From an uncultured Arthrobacter sp. (GTDB lineage: Bacteria; Actinomycetota; Actinomycetes; Actinomycetales; Micrococcaceae), in assembly GCF_947495145.1 (NCBI RefSeq), contig NZ_CANLXP010000023.1, positions 1 to 51,162 of the forward strand: a DNA stretch of 51,162 nucleotides, in the 5' to 3' direction. The notes under the pieces were generated by a model. It was not told where the DNA came from. It saw only the letters and a program-made list of their open reading frames with translations, and ran no database searches. This document shows, piece by piece, positions 16,836-26,149 of this stretch. The translations under genes were made by a program, and so were the position numbers. Numbering within the stretch: the first letter of the stretch is position 1; each line of letters starts with the position of its first letter.

Positions 16836-17858
16836 TCATACAAAACCTCTATTCAAAGCCTCTTGAGCGTAGTTGCCTCGTGCTGTGAGTTTGTACCCGC
16901 CGCCCGGTTGAAGTACATATCGAAAGTCGGTCCAACCTTTTGGCGGCGCGTATTCCATGATAGGGATGCTCAGCTCCTGCGCTTTCTCTCTTCCGTAGTA
17001 CACCGTATTTATTACTAACTGACTCTCTAATAGCGCCGACCATAAGCCGCTATTAAGTGGGTCCCATCTAATTTTTGATGGCCCCTTAGCCGTCACAACT
17101 ACGTCGATTGCTGGCGCGATGATGCGAAGGTCTTCTATGGGTTCAGAATAAATTGTGATTAACGGCTCGTTTGATTGGGGATCTGTATAATCCCAACGTT
17201 GCCGGGGTTGTTTTCGGAGAATGAACTCCGATTCAGCAGTGACTGGGCCGCCTAGATAATGATGAGCAGTTACGCGCACCGGCTCATCGTGTTTGTCTTG
17301 ATTATTCAAAAACCGTGCCCAAGTCGATGCCCCAGCCTTCATCCACTCCTCATCGGGTGTCTTCCCATCAGGACGTAGATCACGGAAGGGTTGGAAAAGC
17401 CTGACCCGGTCCATGATTACCTCGGGAATAAAACTGTACTTTTTCATCACGGATATCCACTGCTTCTCAGTGAAGCACAACGGCCAGTGAACTCCTCCTC
17501 TGAAGTTGTTTCTAATTTCTTCGTCGGAGAAACCGCTCGCTCGTTTCACTACGTCTCTGAACAGGTTGTCCCTGGCGCTGGAGAGCTGGTTGAGTATTTC
17601 CCCGGTAAGCAGCGCCCACTCGTCAACTGGCGGGCGAATGGAGAGGGAAAACTCATGTATCGTACCGGAAGATTTTGAAACATATTCCGTGTCAGGGGTG
17701 TAGCCCTGAAACCATGTGACTTGCGACTCGTGAAAGCTGCTGGCCTTGGTGAAAGCCCAGTGAAGCCTCTGTAGCGGAACTTCAGACAGGTCTCGCCCGG
17801 GTTTTAGTTGCGGTGAGTCCTGGTTTTGCAACCAATTCTTCTCCGGGCTGTCGGCCAT
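16836..17858 (-). CDS. Protein of unknown function with low G+C content
   Basis: 340 aa from ATG 17858, with AGAGGA just upstream. It contains LNQLSSARDNLFRD and, much later, FLNNQDKHDEP. That spacing recalls a widespread family of uncharacterised proteins with a conserved NxDKH motif after a helix carrying a (L/A)RSALD-type sequence, but the match is loose. Codon use is clearly richer in A and T than in the neighbours, so recent transfer is likely. It stands alone. A defence or stress function would fit its setting near the RloC-like gene but is not shown. Confidence 0.65.
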   Translation of the reverse strand: MADSPEKNWLQNQDSPQLKPGRDLSEVPLQRLHWAFTKASSFHESQVTWFQGYTPDTEYVSKSSGTIHEFSLSIRPPVDEWALLTGEILNQLSSARDNLFRDVVKRASGFSDEEIRNNFRGGVHWPLCFTEKQWISVMKKYSFIPEVIMDRVRLFQPFRDLRPDGKTPDEEWMKAGASTWARFLNNQDKHDEPVRVTAHHYLGGPVTAESEFILRKQPRQRWDYTDPQSNEPLITIYSEPIEDLRIIAPAIDVVVTAKGPSKIRWDPLNSGLWSALLESQLVINTVYYGREKAQELSIPIMEYAPPKGWTDFRYVLQPGGGYKLTARGNYAQEALNRGFV

Positions 17859-18650
17859 CAAAAGTCCTCTCAGATATGGCTCGCCGATTTTCTACTACAC
17901 GCGAACTGCTCTCGAACACTAGACCTTAGTCGTCCCTCATCAGCAGCCATGCGTGATCAATAGGACGCGGCCAGGATTGCTATCTTTTGTCTGTCTTCTG
18001 CGCGCGGTGGAGGGGTGCCCACAATGCCCGGTACATGTCCGGCTCAGCGTCTACGGCGAGTTGTTCGCGCGACAGCTCATGGTTCCCCCGGGTTGACGAT
18101 GGCGTCTTGCACTCTTCATACCCCACACGCGGTCAGTGATGCGGGTTTGACACGTTGATCCTACGCAGGCGTGACGACAAGTAGCGCCGAGCCCAGTTAG
18201 AGGCCGGTAGCTTCCGTGAAGCCAGCCAGCCGCGTAAGCCGAACCTTGAGCGAGCGGTGGGCGTGCACAGCCTAGTTCCAGCGCATGATGAGTTGATGGA
18301 GAGCGTGCCGCTCGAATCCGGAGCACCGCCAACGCTCGCGTTGGCCCGGTAGTACCGACACTCTCTGCACGGATGAGGTATCCGCTGATACTGTTTTTCG
18401 GTTCCTCGTTCCGGCACGCCCTGCGCTATTTCGGGCACCTCCCGGAGCTCGGCCCCGCCAGGGTTGGCCCGCTCGAGCATCTGAACCCCCGCATGTGAGA
18501 GGCGGGTACTGTTTCTCACCGCACAGGACATAACCCAACTCATGAGACTTTTGGGCAGGTTCAACCGGTGACATCGAGTTCGGGGGTGCCAGAGTGTGTC
18601 TGACACCCCTTCGTCGAGATGGCCTGTTTTCTCAGGTTCGGTGAGGGTGT
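17859..18650. other. Intergenic mosaic with a possible gene remnant
   Basis: No intact gene. On the minus strand a frame ending at 17980 reads NHELSREQLAVDAEPDMYRA and continues LWAPLHRAQKTDKR to the stop. This looks like a genuine C-terminus, but the frame closes upstream after about 50 residues without a start. Imperfect GTGTC-type dyads occur near 18590. The region marks the junction between the mosaic block and the copper island. Confidence 0.4.
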
Positions 18651-18998
18651 TCAGCGCAGCAGGCGGCTGATGGCGTCGCTGGCTTCGCGGACTTTTTCCC
18701 GGACGACGGCGGGGTCACCTGTCGTCTTGGATTCCTGAGCCGCATCGACCACACAGTGTGCGATGTGGTCATCGAGCAGGCCGATGCTGACCGCATGGAG
18801 TGCTTTGTTGACCGCTGAAACCTGCGTGAGGATGTCGATGCAATACTTATCCTCTTCCACCATGCGGGCGATACCACGCACTTGACCTTCAACGCGCTTG
18901 AGCCGGCGGAGGTAGGCCTCCTTTTCGGGCGTGTACCCGTGATTGGCGGGTACGACGTCGTCCTGGGAGTGGGTGGAGTTCTCGGCGGCGATACTCAT
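18651..18998 (-). CDS. csoR: CsoR copper-sensing repressor
   Basis: 115 aa from ATG 18998, with AAGGAAA upstream. The all-helical CsoR fold is plain: YLRRLKRVEGQVRGIARMVE, then DKYCIDILTQ and LLDDHIAHCVVDA. These supply the Cys-His-Cys ligands of the Cu(I) site. CsoR binds GC-rich palindromes and releases on Cu(I). It is the last gene of the leftward copZ-copA unit, 13 bp after the YHS gene. Candidate targets are the palindromes at 23106, 23133, 27282 and 32122. Confidence 0.93.
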   Translation of the reverse strand: MSIAAENSTHSQDDVVPANHGYTPEKEAYLRRLKRVEGQVRGIARMVEEDKYCIDILTQVSAVNKALHAVSIGLLDDHIAHCVVDAAQESKTTGDPAVVREKVREASDAISRLLR

Positions 18999-19011
18999 AC
19001 TGGTTTCCTTA

Positions 19012-19272
19012 TCAGGCTGATTGGGCGTAGCGCGTGGGGTCTGCGTCCCACATGGGCGCACACGCGTCGCAGCAAAGATAGTACTTCTTGCCCTGATGCT
19101 CGCGGACAAGTCCTTCATCCTCGGCGTCGGCCCTGTTGACGAAGGATCCCGGCATAACGGGGCACTCAGCCGTTTCCTCAGCGGGTACGCCGGCTCCTGC
19201 GCCGTGGCTATGTCCGTTTCCGCCGTGCGCGGGTTCCGAGTGGGCGTGATCGTTGTGGTGTTCTGTGCACAT
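19012..19272 (-). CDS. YHS-domain metal protein with His-rich N-terminus
   Basis: 86 aa. The N-terminus is histidine-rich (CTEHHNDHAHSEPAHGGNGH). The rest is a YHS-like domain with CPVMPGS and YYLCCDAC, giving four or five cysteines suited to bind copper. GGAGGA sits five bases before ATG 19272. It lies between copA and csoR, so a cytoplasmic metal-binding or metal-delivery role for CopA or CsoR is likely. Small YHS proteins are often encoded with P-type copper pumps. Confidence 0.82.
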   Translation of the reverse strand: MCTEHHNDHAHSEPAHGGNGHSHGAGAGVPAEETAECPVMPGSFVNRADAEDEGLVREHQGKKYYLCCDACAPMWDADPTRYAQSA

Positions 19273-19330
19273 TGGATTCCTCCTAATTCATGGTCTCCGA
19301 TGAGGCGTCAGTGGGCGAAATCGGCGATCA

Positions 19331-21685
19331 TCACGCGTCCACGCCCACGCGTGCCTGCGCTTTTTCGCGGTGACCGTCTGCCTTCTCTAGGCGGTTACTG
19401 CGTAGTGGTTTAAAGCCGCGGAGGCGGAGGCTGTTGGAGACGACGAACACTGAGCTGAAAGCCATCGCGGCTCCGGCGAGCATGGGATTGAGCAAACCAG
19501 CCGCCGCCAGCGGCAGGGCAGCCACGTTGTAGGCGAAGGCCCAGAACAGGTTGCCCTTGATGGTGCCCAAAGTGCGCCGGGAAAGACGGATGGCGTCAGC
19601 GGCCGCGCGGAGGTCCCCGCGGACGAGCGTGAGGTCTGAGGCTTCGATAGCAACATCTGTTCCGGTTCCCATGGCCAGCCCGAGGTCGGCCTGGGCCAGG
19701 GCGGCGGCGTCGTTGACACCGTCGCCGACCATGGCGACCACTTTGCCTTCGGCTTGCAGACGCTTGACCACGTCAACCTTGTCCTGGGGCATCACTTCGG
19801 CGATGACTTTATCGATTCCGACCTGGGATGCCACGGAACGAGCAACTGTTTCGTTGTCCCCGGTAAGCAGAACGGGTGTGAGGCTGAGTTGTTTGAACTG
19901 GGCGATCGCTTCTGCGCTTGTGTCCTTGATGGCATCGGCGACGACGAGCACGCCACGCGCTGCACCGTCCCACCCGACGGCCACCGCGGTTCGTCCTTCA
20001 GCTTCTGCTACGGCCATGGCCTGTTCCAGTTCGGGTGTGAGCGGTTGTGACCACTCCGCCAGGAGCCGGGAGCGGCCCACGAGTACCGCCTGTCCGTCGA
20101 CGACACCCTGGACGCCGAGGCCTTCGAGGTTGGTGAAATTCTCAACCTCCGGCAGGCTGCCGGTCTGTTCGGTTGCACCCTTGGCAATGGCCTGGGCGAT
20201 GGGGTGCTCGGACGCGTCTTCCAGTGCGCCGGCGAGACGCAGCACCTGCTGCCGGTCCTCTCCTGCTGCAGGGATTACGTCGAGCAGGGTCATGCGTCCT
20301 GTGGTGACGGTTCCGGTTTTGTCCAGAACGATGGTGTCTACCTTGCGGGTGGATTCAAGAACCTCTGGGCCTTTGATGATGATGCCGAGCTGGGCTCCGC
20401 GGCCGGTGCCCACGAGCAACGCGGTCGGTGTGGCCAGCCCCAGTGCGCAGGGGCAGGCGATGATGAGCACTGCCACCGCGGCGGTGAACGCGTATTCGGT
20501 GCCGCTGCCGGTTCCCAACCAGTAGCCGAGGGTGGCTACCGCGAGGGCGATGACGACGGGAACGAAGATGCCGGAGATCCGGTCCGCGAGGCGCTGTGCC
20601 TGCGCTTTACCGTTCTGTGCGTCTTCGACCATGCGGGCCATCTGCGCCAACTGGGTGTCTGACCCGACACGGGTAGCGCGGACCAACAGGCGCCCGCCTA
20701 CGTTGACGGTAGCGCCGGTGACGGCGTCTCCGGGAACGACTTCGACGGGCACGGACTCTCCGGTCAGCATGGACGCATCGACCGCCGAGGAGCCATCAGA
20801 GATGACGCCGTCGGTGGCTATCTTCTCTCCCGGCCGGACGATGAATTCATCCCCAACGGTGAGGGCATCTACGGGAATGCGCTCTTCGGTTTTGCCCGTC
20901 GGCCCATCGCGCAGGACCGAAACCTCTTTGGCGCCCATTTCGAGCAGGGCCCGCAGCGCGGCTCCTGCCCGTCGTTTGGATTTCGCTTCAAAGTACCGTC
21001 CGGCGAGGATGAACGTGGTGACACCTGCTGCTACTTCGAGGTAGATGTTGGCGCTGCCGTCCATCCGGGCGATGGAGAGTTCGAAGGGGTGCGTCATTCC
21101 CGGTTCCCCGGCGGTGCCAAAGAAGAGTGCGTAGGTGGACCAGGCGAACGCTGCGATGGTTCCCATCGAGATGAGGGTGTCCATAGTGGCCGCGCCGTGC
21201 TTGAGGTTGGCCCAGGCCGCCCGGTGGAACGGCAGGGCTGCCCACACCAGTACCGGTGCTGCCATTGCGAACGAAAGCCACTGCCAGTAGGTGAACTGGA
21301 GAGCGGGAATCATAGCCATTGCGATCACCGGGATCGATAACAGGGTGCTGACCACGAGCCGGTTCCGCAGCCCCGTCAGCTCATCGGCTCCCTCCGCCGG
21401 TTCCGTGGCCGGGTTCTCGGGTTGCGGCTTCTTTGGTTGCGGCAGTTTGGCCGTGTAGCCGGCCTTTTCTACCTCCGCGATCAGGTCCTCCCCGGCGAGG
21501 GTGTCAGGGAAGATGACTTTGGCCTTTTCTGTCGCGTAATTGACGGTGGCAGTGACACCATCAAGCTTGTTCAAACGCTTTTCGATGCGGTTGGCGCATG
21601 AGGCGCACGTCATTCCGCTGATTGCCAGTTCAATCTGACCGGCGTTGACCGGTGGCTGCGTGATGCTGTCCGGAATGGTGCTCAT
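19331..21685 (-). CDS. copA: Cu(I)-exporting P1B-type ATPase CopA
   Basis: 784 aa. One N-terminal heavy-metal domain (GMTCASC near residue 24) is followed by the membrane helices, the actuator TGES loop and the metal-site CPC (about residue 411, in [12 protein letters not shown]). Next come the phosphorylation site DKTGT (about 455), SEHPIA and the hinge [16 protein letters not shown]. It pumps Cu(I) out of the cytoplasm. GAGGAGA precedes ATG 21685. The gene is third in the leftward copZ unit and should be controlled by CsoR. Confidence 0.95.
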   Translation of the reverse strand: MSTIPDSITQPPVNAGQIELAISGMTCASCANRIEKRLNKLDGVTATVNYATEKAKVIFPDTLAGEDLIAEVEKAGYTAKLPQPKKPQPENPATEPAEGADELTGLRNRLVVSTLLSIPVIAMAMIPALQFTYWQWLSFAMAAPVLVWAALPFHRAAWANLKHGAATMDTLISMGTIAAFAWSTYALFFGTAGEPGMTHPFELSIARMDGSANIYLEVAAGVTTFILAGRYFEAKSKRRAGAALRALLEMGAKEVSVLRDGPTGKTEERIPVDALTVGDEFIVRPGEKIATDGVISDGSSAVDASMLTGESVPVEVVPGDAVTGATVNVGGRLLVRATRVGSDTQLAQMARMVEDAQNGKAQAQRLADRISGIFVPVVIALAVATLGYWLGTGSGTEYAFTAAVAVLIIACPCALGLATPTALLVGTGRGAQLGIIIKGPEVLESTRKVDTIVLDKTGTVTTGRMTLLDVIPAAGEDRQQVLRLAGALEDASEHPIAQAIAKGATEQTGSLPEVENFTNLEGLGVQGVVDGQAVLVGRSRLLAEWSQPLTPELEQAMAVAEAEGRTAVAVGWDGAARGVLVVADAIKDTSAEAIAQFKQLSLTPVLLTGDNETVARSVASQVGIDKVIAEVMPQDKVDVVKRLQAEGKVVAMVGDGVNDAAALAQADLGLAMGTGTDVAIEASDLTLVRGDLRAAADAIRLSRRTLGTIKGNLFWAFAYNVAALPLAAAGLLNPMLAGAAMAFSSVFVVSNSLRLRGFKPLRSNRLEKADGHREKAQARVGVDA

Positions 21686-21725
21686 CGTTCTCTCCTCGAG
21701 AGGGGTGCTGTGAAGCGGCTGGCTG

Positions 21726-22733
21726 TTAGTGGTCGGAGTGGCCTTCGTCGGCTCCGGACTCGGTCACTTCCTCAGAAGTTGTGCTGTCGGGGTCCTGCGC
21801 GTGATCGGCTGTGGCGGTGAAGTCCGCGGTGCGTACAACGCCGTCATGCTGGAAATCCAGATACAGCCGGTAGTCTCCGGCCGAGGGGACCTTGGCGTAG
21901 AAGGTGATACCGGGGCCGGGCTCGGTTACGCCATCATTGGGTGTGCCGGCCGGATGGACGTGCAGGTATGCCAGATCACCGGCACGCAGGGCAACCAGGT
22001 GGCCGTACGCGGCCAGGTAGGGCTCCAGGTCGGTGACAGGTTCACCGTCACGGGTGATGGTCAGAGTCAGCTCTGACTCGCTCCCCTTTATCAGTTCCCC
22101 CTCCAGGGTCACGGTGTATCCATCGACTTCAGCGGTTCGGGAGACTTCCGGTAGGTCAGCAGGCGTGTAGTCGCCTGCTACGGAGATGTCGGCTCCCAAG
22201 GTGAGGGAGTCGCCCGCCGCTGCTCCTTCGGTGGGTGCGAAGTCGGCGAAGATCCGCCAGGTGCCGGCGGTGAGGTCCAGCGGAACACTCCAGGTTCCGT
22301 CCTCGGAGAGGGTGGGATGGACGTGCTGGAACCCTGTCGTGTCGCTGCGGACCGCGATCAGGTGCATCTGCTTGTCATGGCTCTGCTCGAACGATGTGAT
22401 TGGTTCACCGTTGGCGGCCAGGATCCGGAAGCTCAGTTGTGTCTGGGATCCTGCGGTCAGGGTGCTGGTTTCCGGTGCCAGCGTGTATCCACGGTCGGAG
22501 ACCATCAGTCCTCCTGGTAAGTCGTCGGTTGCTGCGGGTTGGGCGGCTTCGGGGGTGTGGGATCCGTCATGGTCAGCTGCGGTGGCAGAGGGCTCACTGT
22601 GTGACTCCCCTGCTGTGTGAGTGTCGCTGACCGGGGGTACCGGGCTGCCGAGGACACTTCCGGTTCCGAGGGCACCTGCGAAGGCCACCGCAAGAACTCC
22701 GCCGTATGCGGCGAGTTTCAGTGGAGTGCGCAT
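21726..22733 (-). CDS. Exported His-rich copper-island protein
   Basis: 335 aa. The N-terminal hydrophobic segment ([20 protein letters not shown]) is a signal or anchor, followed by a His/Ser/Ala-rich linker. Two repeated beta-domains then carry similar histidine motifs: [11 protein letters not shown] with GFQHVHPTL, and AYGHLVALR with AYLHVHPAG. The tail is His/Glu-rich. The paired HxH motifs suggest extracytoplasmic copper binding. Proteins of this shape are commonly encoded beside copA in actinobacteria. It lies between copZ and copA, 40 bp before copA. Confidence 0.8.
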   Translation of the reverse strand: MRTPLKLAAYGGVLAVAFAGALGTGSVLGSPVPPVSDTHTAGESHSEPSATAADHDGSHTPEAAQPAATDDLPGGLMVSDRGYTLAPETSTLTAGSQTQLSFRILAANGEPITSFEQSHDKQMHLIAVRSDTTGFQHVHPTLSEDGTWSVPLDLTAGTWRIFADFAPTEGAAAGDSLTLGADISVAGDYTPADLPEVSRTAEVDGYTVTLEGELIKGSESELTLTITRDGEPVTDLEPYLAAYGHLVALRAGDLAYLHVHPAGTPNDGVTEPGPGITFYAKVPSAGDYRLYLDFQHDGVVRTADFTATADHAQDPDSTTSEEVTESGADEGHSDH

Positions 22734-22794
22734 TGCGTTTCTGCCTTTCGTTTTCGTGTGCGCCGGACCGGCGTCGGTACTTCAAGGGTGGGGT

Positions 22795-22823
22795 GGGCCG
22801 GCAGGGTTCGGCCCTGCCGGCCC
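22795..22823 (-). terminator. 12-bp perfect hairpin after copZ
   Basis: GGGCCGGCAGGG (22795-22806) pairs exactly with 22812-22823 around a five-base loop. It lies between the copZ stop (22832) and the next leftward gene. Without a T run it may act as a partial terminator or mRNA stabiliser that raises copZ over copA levels. Confidence 0.6.
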
Positions 22824-22831
22824 GACCCAGG

Positions 22832-23044
22832 TTATGCGGAAGCGACTACCTCGTAGCCGGCCTCTTCGACGGCTTCCGTGACGGTCTCAGCCGATACCGG
22901 CTCATCGCTGATGACGGTCAGGCGGCCCGCGGAAACATCGACGGAAACGTCGGTGACGCCCGCGATCTTGGTGACCTCGGCAGTGACCGATCCCGCGCAG
23001 TGATCGCAGGTCATTCCCTTGACGGTGTAAGTGTTGTTCGCCAT
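22832..23044 (-). CDS. copZ: CopZ copper chaperone (HMA domain)
   Basis: 70 aa from ATG 23044, with AAAGGGG upstream. It is a single heavy-metal-associated domain with the Cu(I)-binding GMTCDHCAGSV motif and the usual beta-alpha-beta pattern ending in EEAGYEVVA. It carries Cu(I) to CopA and CsoR. It is the first gene of the leftward copper unit, starting about 60 bp from the CsoR-type palindromes. Confidence 0.92.
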   Translation of the reverse strand: MANNTYTVKGMTCDHCAGSVTAEVTKIAGVTDVSVDVSAGRLTVISDEPVSAETVTEAVEEAGYEVVASA

Positions 23045-23105
23045 GGTGAGGCACCCCTTTCGGTTGTGATGAGCCGACACGGTGTTCTGACGGCCTTCCC
23101 ACAAG

Positions 23106-23122
23106 ATACCCCCCATGGGTAT
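23106..23122 (-). promoter_or_regulatory. CsoR-type operator in the copZ promoter
   Basis: ATACCC-CCCAT-GGGTAT is a perfect 6-bp arm palindrome. On the minus strand it sits between TTGCAA (-35) and TATCTT (-10), which are 17 bp apart. A repressor bound here would block the copZ promoter. The motif recurs at 23133, 27282 and 32122. Confidence 0.75.
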
Positions 23123-23132
23123 AGTTTGCAAG

Positions 23133-23149
23133 TACCCCCCTAGGGTATC
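23133..23149 (+). promoter_or_regulatory. CsoR-type operator in the FAD-reductase promoter
   Basis: TACCC-CCCTA-GGGTA lies 11 bp before ATG 23160. A TATCTA -10 candidate (23146-23151) would start transcription at or next to the ATG, so the reductase mRNA is probably leaderless and copper-controlled. Confidence 0.65.
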
Positions 23150-23159
23150 TAAGAGACGA

Positions 23160-24413
23160 ATGAAGAGACAGTCCGTGCTGATTGTCGGAGGAGGGGCCGC
23201 CGGTAGTGCGGCAGCCGTGGCCTTGCGCCAGCTTGACCAGGACGTTGAGGTAACTGTGGTGGGCCAGGAGGCTTCAGCGCCCTATAACCGGACGACCGTC
23301 AACAAGGGCCTGCTGTCCGGTGCCGTGGATGAAACGGCAATCACGCTTCCGGACATGGACGTCGAGGGTATCCGGTGGCGAACCGGGGTACGGGCTGTTG
23401 CCTTCGATGCGGATAGGCGATCTCTTCAGCTCGAGGACGGAATTACGGTGACGGCCGATTCGATTATTCTGGCCACCGGCGCCTCCCCACGCCGCCTCAG
23501 CATGCCAACCGATGAGGCCGCTGCGAATCGGATCGTGCATCTGCGCACCAAATCCGACACCCTGCAGCTGCGAGGATTACTGGCTCAGGGCCGGTCGAAG
23601 GTACTTATCGTTGGGGCTGGTTTGATCGGCTCCGAGACCGCCGGCATTCTCACACTAGCCGGACACCACGTGACCCTCATTGACGGGCGGCCCTTACCGC
23701 TGCTCAGCTATGTCGGTCAGAGCGTCGCCCGCGGGGTAGCCCAGGCCCACGAGCGGGCCGGAGTCGATCTGCGCTCGAACACCCGAGTCACCAGGGTGAA
23801 AACCAACGGCGGCACTGACCTACAGGTGGAGCTCAGCGGAAAAGACCTCCATGTAAAGGACACTGTGCTGGCCGATGTCGTCGTGGTGGCTCTCGGTGTG
23901 GAGCCGGATACCGCATGGCTGGAATCCTCCGGGGTACCGCTGCATGCCGGAGGTGTGCTGGTGGACGCACATCAGCGGGTCTCCGATCATGACGGAATCT
24001 ACGCCGCGGGGGACATCGCCGCCGTGGCATCGCCGGATGGCCGTATCGTCCGGATTGAGCATTGGGGTGCCGCCCTCGCTCAGGGCAGGACCGCGGCGCA
24101 GACGATCGTGGCTGCGCATCACGGGTCGAGGCCAGTCGGCGAAGGTTCCACTGCATCAGCTGCATCAGCGGTCCCGGCATACAGTACATACGTCCACGGG
24201 ACCAAGGTCACCGTCGTCGGAGACGCCCGCCAGGCGGCGACCGAGAGCGCGGTCCTCGGCGCTCCCGGGGATCCACGCTTCGCCTTTGCCTTCCTTGACT
24301 CCGAGCAGCGGATCGTCGCGGGCGTCGGTGTCGGTGGAGCCCGGGCAGTGAATCAGCTCAAACCGCTCATTGAACGTCAGGCACACCACGAAGAGCTAGA
24401 AGCCAGCCGATGA
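23160..24413 (+). CDS. FAD/NAD-dependent oxidoreductase (ferredoxin/rubredoxin reductase type)
   Basis: 417 aa. The N-terminal FAD fingerprint is VLIVGGGAAGSAAAVALRQL. APYNRTTVNKGLLSG is typical of the ferredoxin-reductase-like flavoproteins. A second dinucleotide fold is VLIVGAGLIGSETAGIL, and YAAGDIAAV marks the flavin-binding C-terminal motif. ATG 23160 follows the CsoR-type box closely and has no strong Shine-Dalgarno sequence, consistent with a leaderless mRNA. It probably passes electrons from NAD(P)H to an unknown acceptor; a role in copper redox or metal-damaged Fe-S repair is an inference from context. Confidence 0.85.
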   Translation: MKRQSVLIVGGGAAGSAAAVALRQLDQDVEVTVVGQEASAPYNRTTVNKGLLSGAVDETAITLPDMDVEGIRWRTGVRAVAFDADRRSLQLEDGITVTADSIILATGASPRRLSMPTDEAAANRIVHLRTKSDTLQLRGLLAQGRSKVLIVGAGLIGSETAGILTLAGHHVTLIDGRPLPLLSYVGQSVARGVAQAHERAGVDLRSNTRVTRVKTNGGTDLQVELSGKDLHVKDTVLADVVVVALGVEPDTAWLESSGVPLHAGGVLVDAHQRVSDHDGIYAAGDIAAVASPDGRIVRIEHWGAALAQGRTAAQTIVAAHHGSRPVGEGSTASAASAVPAYSTYVHGTKVTVVGDARQAATESAVLGAPGDPRFAFAFLDSEQRIVAGVGVGGARAVNQLKPLIERQAHHEELEASR

Positions 24414-24564
24414 GACCTATTCCACTGCCGAACCACCTGGCACTGTCCCTGCACAGCCCACACGGATTGACCACGACCCTCGCGCTGACGGTGCGCGCTG
24501 CATGCCGATGCCTGACGCGATGCCGACGGTGATCTCCTGCACGCCTCTGTCCACCGGGTCGGGG

Positions 24565-25086
24565 TCAGCGTTGCTGGGCGAGCCGCGGCCGGGTGGAGCT
24601 CAGCCCGGTCAGCCCGCGTGGCTTATAGATCGAGAGCACCAGAGCGACGGTGAGGATGACCAGGGCTGCCGCTGAATGCAGGATCGGTGAAAAGCTCGGC
24701 AGCAGTTCCTCTGCCGCTCCGCTCGGAGCTTGCCGTGCCGCGGCACAGGCGAGGACCGAGAGAGTCTCCATGTACAGCAGGAGGATTGCCGTGGCCACGA
24801 CGGTGATGAGCAGTTTGATGAGCACCCAGTAGTGCCTGATGAGACCCCACGGTGTTCCTAGTGCCTGAACGATCCCGGTGAGCAGTGTCAGAGCGCTCAA
24901 GGGGACCAATGCGGTCCAGCCGATAATTTCCATGGTCGTGTAGGCGGCGCGCATGGTCCATTCATCCGCGGTGGCGTACCCGGTGATGGCCAGGGCGAGG
25001 AATACGGCCACGGCGCCGAGCCACCCGACGGAGGAAGCGACGTGGGCCACCAGCGCAGCCTTGCGCAGCCGCGGCGGCATCGTCAC
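24565..25086 (-). CDS. Four-helix integral membrane protein
   Basis: About 173 aa from GTG 25086, which overlaps the upstream stop in a GTGA arrangement. The four helices begin KAALVAHVASSVGWLGAVAV. Later TPWGLIRHYWVLIKLLIT carries a histidine and tryptophans, and a further SAAALVILTVALVLSIY helix follows. The pattern is that of a family of uncharacterised actinobacterial membrane proteins with HVxxSVGWLG at the first helix. It is the second gene of a two-gene unit facing a TetR regulator. Function unknown. Confidence 0.75.
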   Translation of the reverse strand: MTMPPRLRKAALVAHVASSVGWLGAVAVFLALAITGYATADEWTMRAAYTTMEIIGWTALVPLSALTLLTGIVQALGTPWGLIRHYWVLIKLLITVVATAILLLYMETLSVLACAAARQAPSGAAEELLPSFSPILHSAAALVILTVALVLSIYKPRGLTGLSSTRPRLAQQR

Positions 25087-25301
25087 GCCAGAATCCCGGC
25101 CATCCCCATGGAAACCGTGCTTTCCGGAGCGGATGAGTGCATGCCGGGACCGTGTTCCCCGCCGAAGAGCATCACGATCACGAAACCCAACACCACTGCT
25201 AAGGCGACGAGAGCGAAGATTTTCACCCATCGGGGTACTCCAGGACGCTCCTGCGTGTTCGGGTGATGACTCTCGTGCTCGCGGTCTGAATCAGTGGCCA
25301 T
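25083..25301 (-). CDS. Small membrane-anchored His/Met-rich protein
   Basis: 72 aa from ATG 25301. A polar, histidine-containing cytoplasmic N-terminus (EHESHHPNTQE) precedes one hydrophobic helix (FALVALAVVLGFVIVMLFGG). The outside tail contains H, M and G (EHGPGMHSS, VSMGMAG). The single-helix topology with Met/His outside could bind copper. The stop overlaps the GTG of the next membrane protein, so the two are translated together. It should be repressed by the divergent TetR protein. Confidence 0.7.
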   Translation of the reverse strand: MATDSDREHESHHPNTQERPGVPRWVKIFALVALAVVLGFVIVMLFGGEHGPGMHSSAPESTVSMGMAGILA

Positions 25302-25331
25302 GTTAAGAAATCTTTCGGTCAACAATTTTTA

Positions 25332-25346
25332 TATACGCAGTGTATA
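25332..25346. promoter_or_regulatory. Palindromic operator between the membrane pair and tetR
   Basis: TATAC-GCAGT-GTATA is a perfect 5-bp arm palindrome in the 88-bp divergent intergenic region. It is the natural candidate site for the TetR protein and overlaps likely -10 elements on both strands. Confidence 0.65.
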
Positions 25347-25389
25347 GGAAAGCGGTGCATGGCGGAGTGGCGGCCAGTACATTGGTGGT

Positions 25390-25956
25390 ATGCCCAAGCT
25401 CTGGACGAAAACCGTGGAGGCTCACCGCCTCGCCGTCCGGACAGCTGCCTTGGACGCGGTGGCGCTGCTGATTGCGCAGGACGGTTTCGCAGGCGTCTCG
25501 ATGACGCGGGTCGCAGAACAGGCCGGTATTACCCGGGCCACTCTCTATAAGTACTTCCCTGATGTTGAGGCGCTACTGGGTGCCTGGCACGAACGGCAGG
25601 TCAGTGAGCATCTGGCCGGGCTGGAGAGGGTACGCCGCGAGACGGCCGGTCCGGGACGCCCGTTGCAGGCCGTTCTGGAGGCGTACGCCCTGATGATCTA
25701 TGACAGATCGGCTCACGACTCTTCACCTCCGGCCCTTCATCGGGGCTCTCACGTCGACCATGCGCATCTCCACCTGGAGGCCTTCATCGCAGACCTTATC
25801 CGTGCAGACGCTCAGGAGAGGGCCGCGGACTTGGCCATGGAGCCGTCGGACCTTGCCCGATACTGCATCCAGGCCGTCGGTTCCGCCCGTTCACTTTCCT
25901 CCCGGGACGCCGTTCCGAGTCTCGTCTCGGTCACGGTACGAGGGATCTATACCTGA
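25390..25956 (+). CDS. TetR-family transcriptional regulator
   Basis: 188 aa. The N-terminal HTH is standard: LDAVALLIAQDGFAGVSMTR, then VAEQAGITRATLYKYFPDVEAL. The C-terminal ligand domain has a histidine cluster (ALHRGSHVDHAHLHLE) that could sense a metal, though TetR proteins usually bind organic ligands. It is divergent from the two-gene membrane unit and probably represses it through the palindrome at 25332. Confidence 0.87.
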   Translation: MPKLWTKTVEAHRLAVRTAALDAVALLIAQDGFAGVSMTRVAEQAGITRATLYKYFPDVEALLGAWHERQVSEHLAGLERVRRETAGPGRPLQAVLEAYALMIYDRSAHDSSPPALHRGSHVDHAHLHLEAFIADLIRADAQERAADLAMEPSDLARYCIQAVGSARSLSSRDAVPSLVSVTVRGIYT

Positions 25957-26081
25957 AATTCCTGAATGTGCTTCATTTCCCGCTATTGATGCTCTGATCG
26001 GAGGTCGGTGAAAGGTTGGCCGTTGTCGCTGTACACCTGAACGCCGGCACATTGCTCGCAGGAAGCAGGGTACAAAAGAAA

Positions 26082-26119
26082 GAGCGGCAAGCACCCCCGT
26101 TCTAAGGTGCCTGCCGCTC
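26082..26119 (-). terminator. Rho-independent terminator of the NlpC/P60 gene
   Basis: On the minus strand GAGCGGCA pairs with TGCCGCTC and an inner GCACC/GGTGC adds to the stem (one A-C mismatch between). It is followed directly by TTTCTTTTG. Position and T run fit termination of the leftward gene ending at 26150. Confidence 0.85.
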
Positions 26120-26149
26120 TCCCGAACTAAGGAAACGGTCTAGGAATAA

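Noticed and set aside
18133-18606. Leftward frame of 157 codons in the junction region
   Set aside because: No ribosome site, Arg/Ser-rich, no recognisable fold; kept as non-coding.
19551-20525. Rightward open frame of 324 codons inside copA
   Set aside because: Antisense shadow of a clear CopA gene; Ser/Thr/Ala-rich with no motif.
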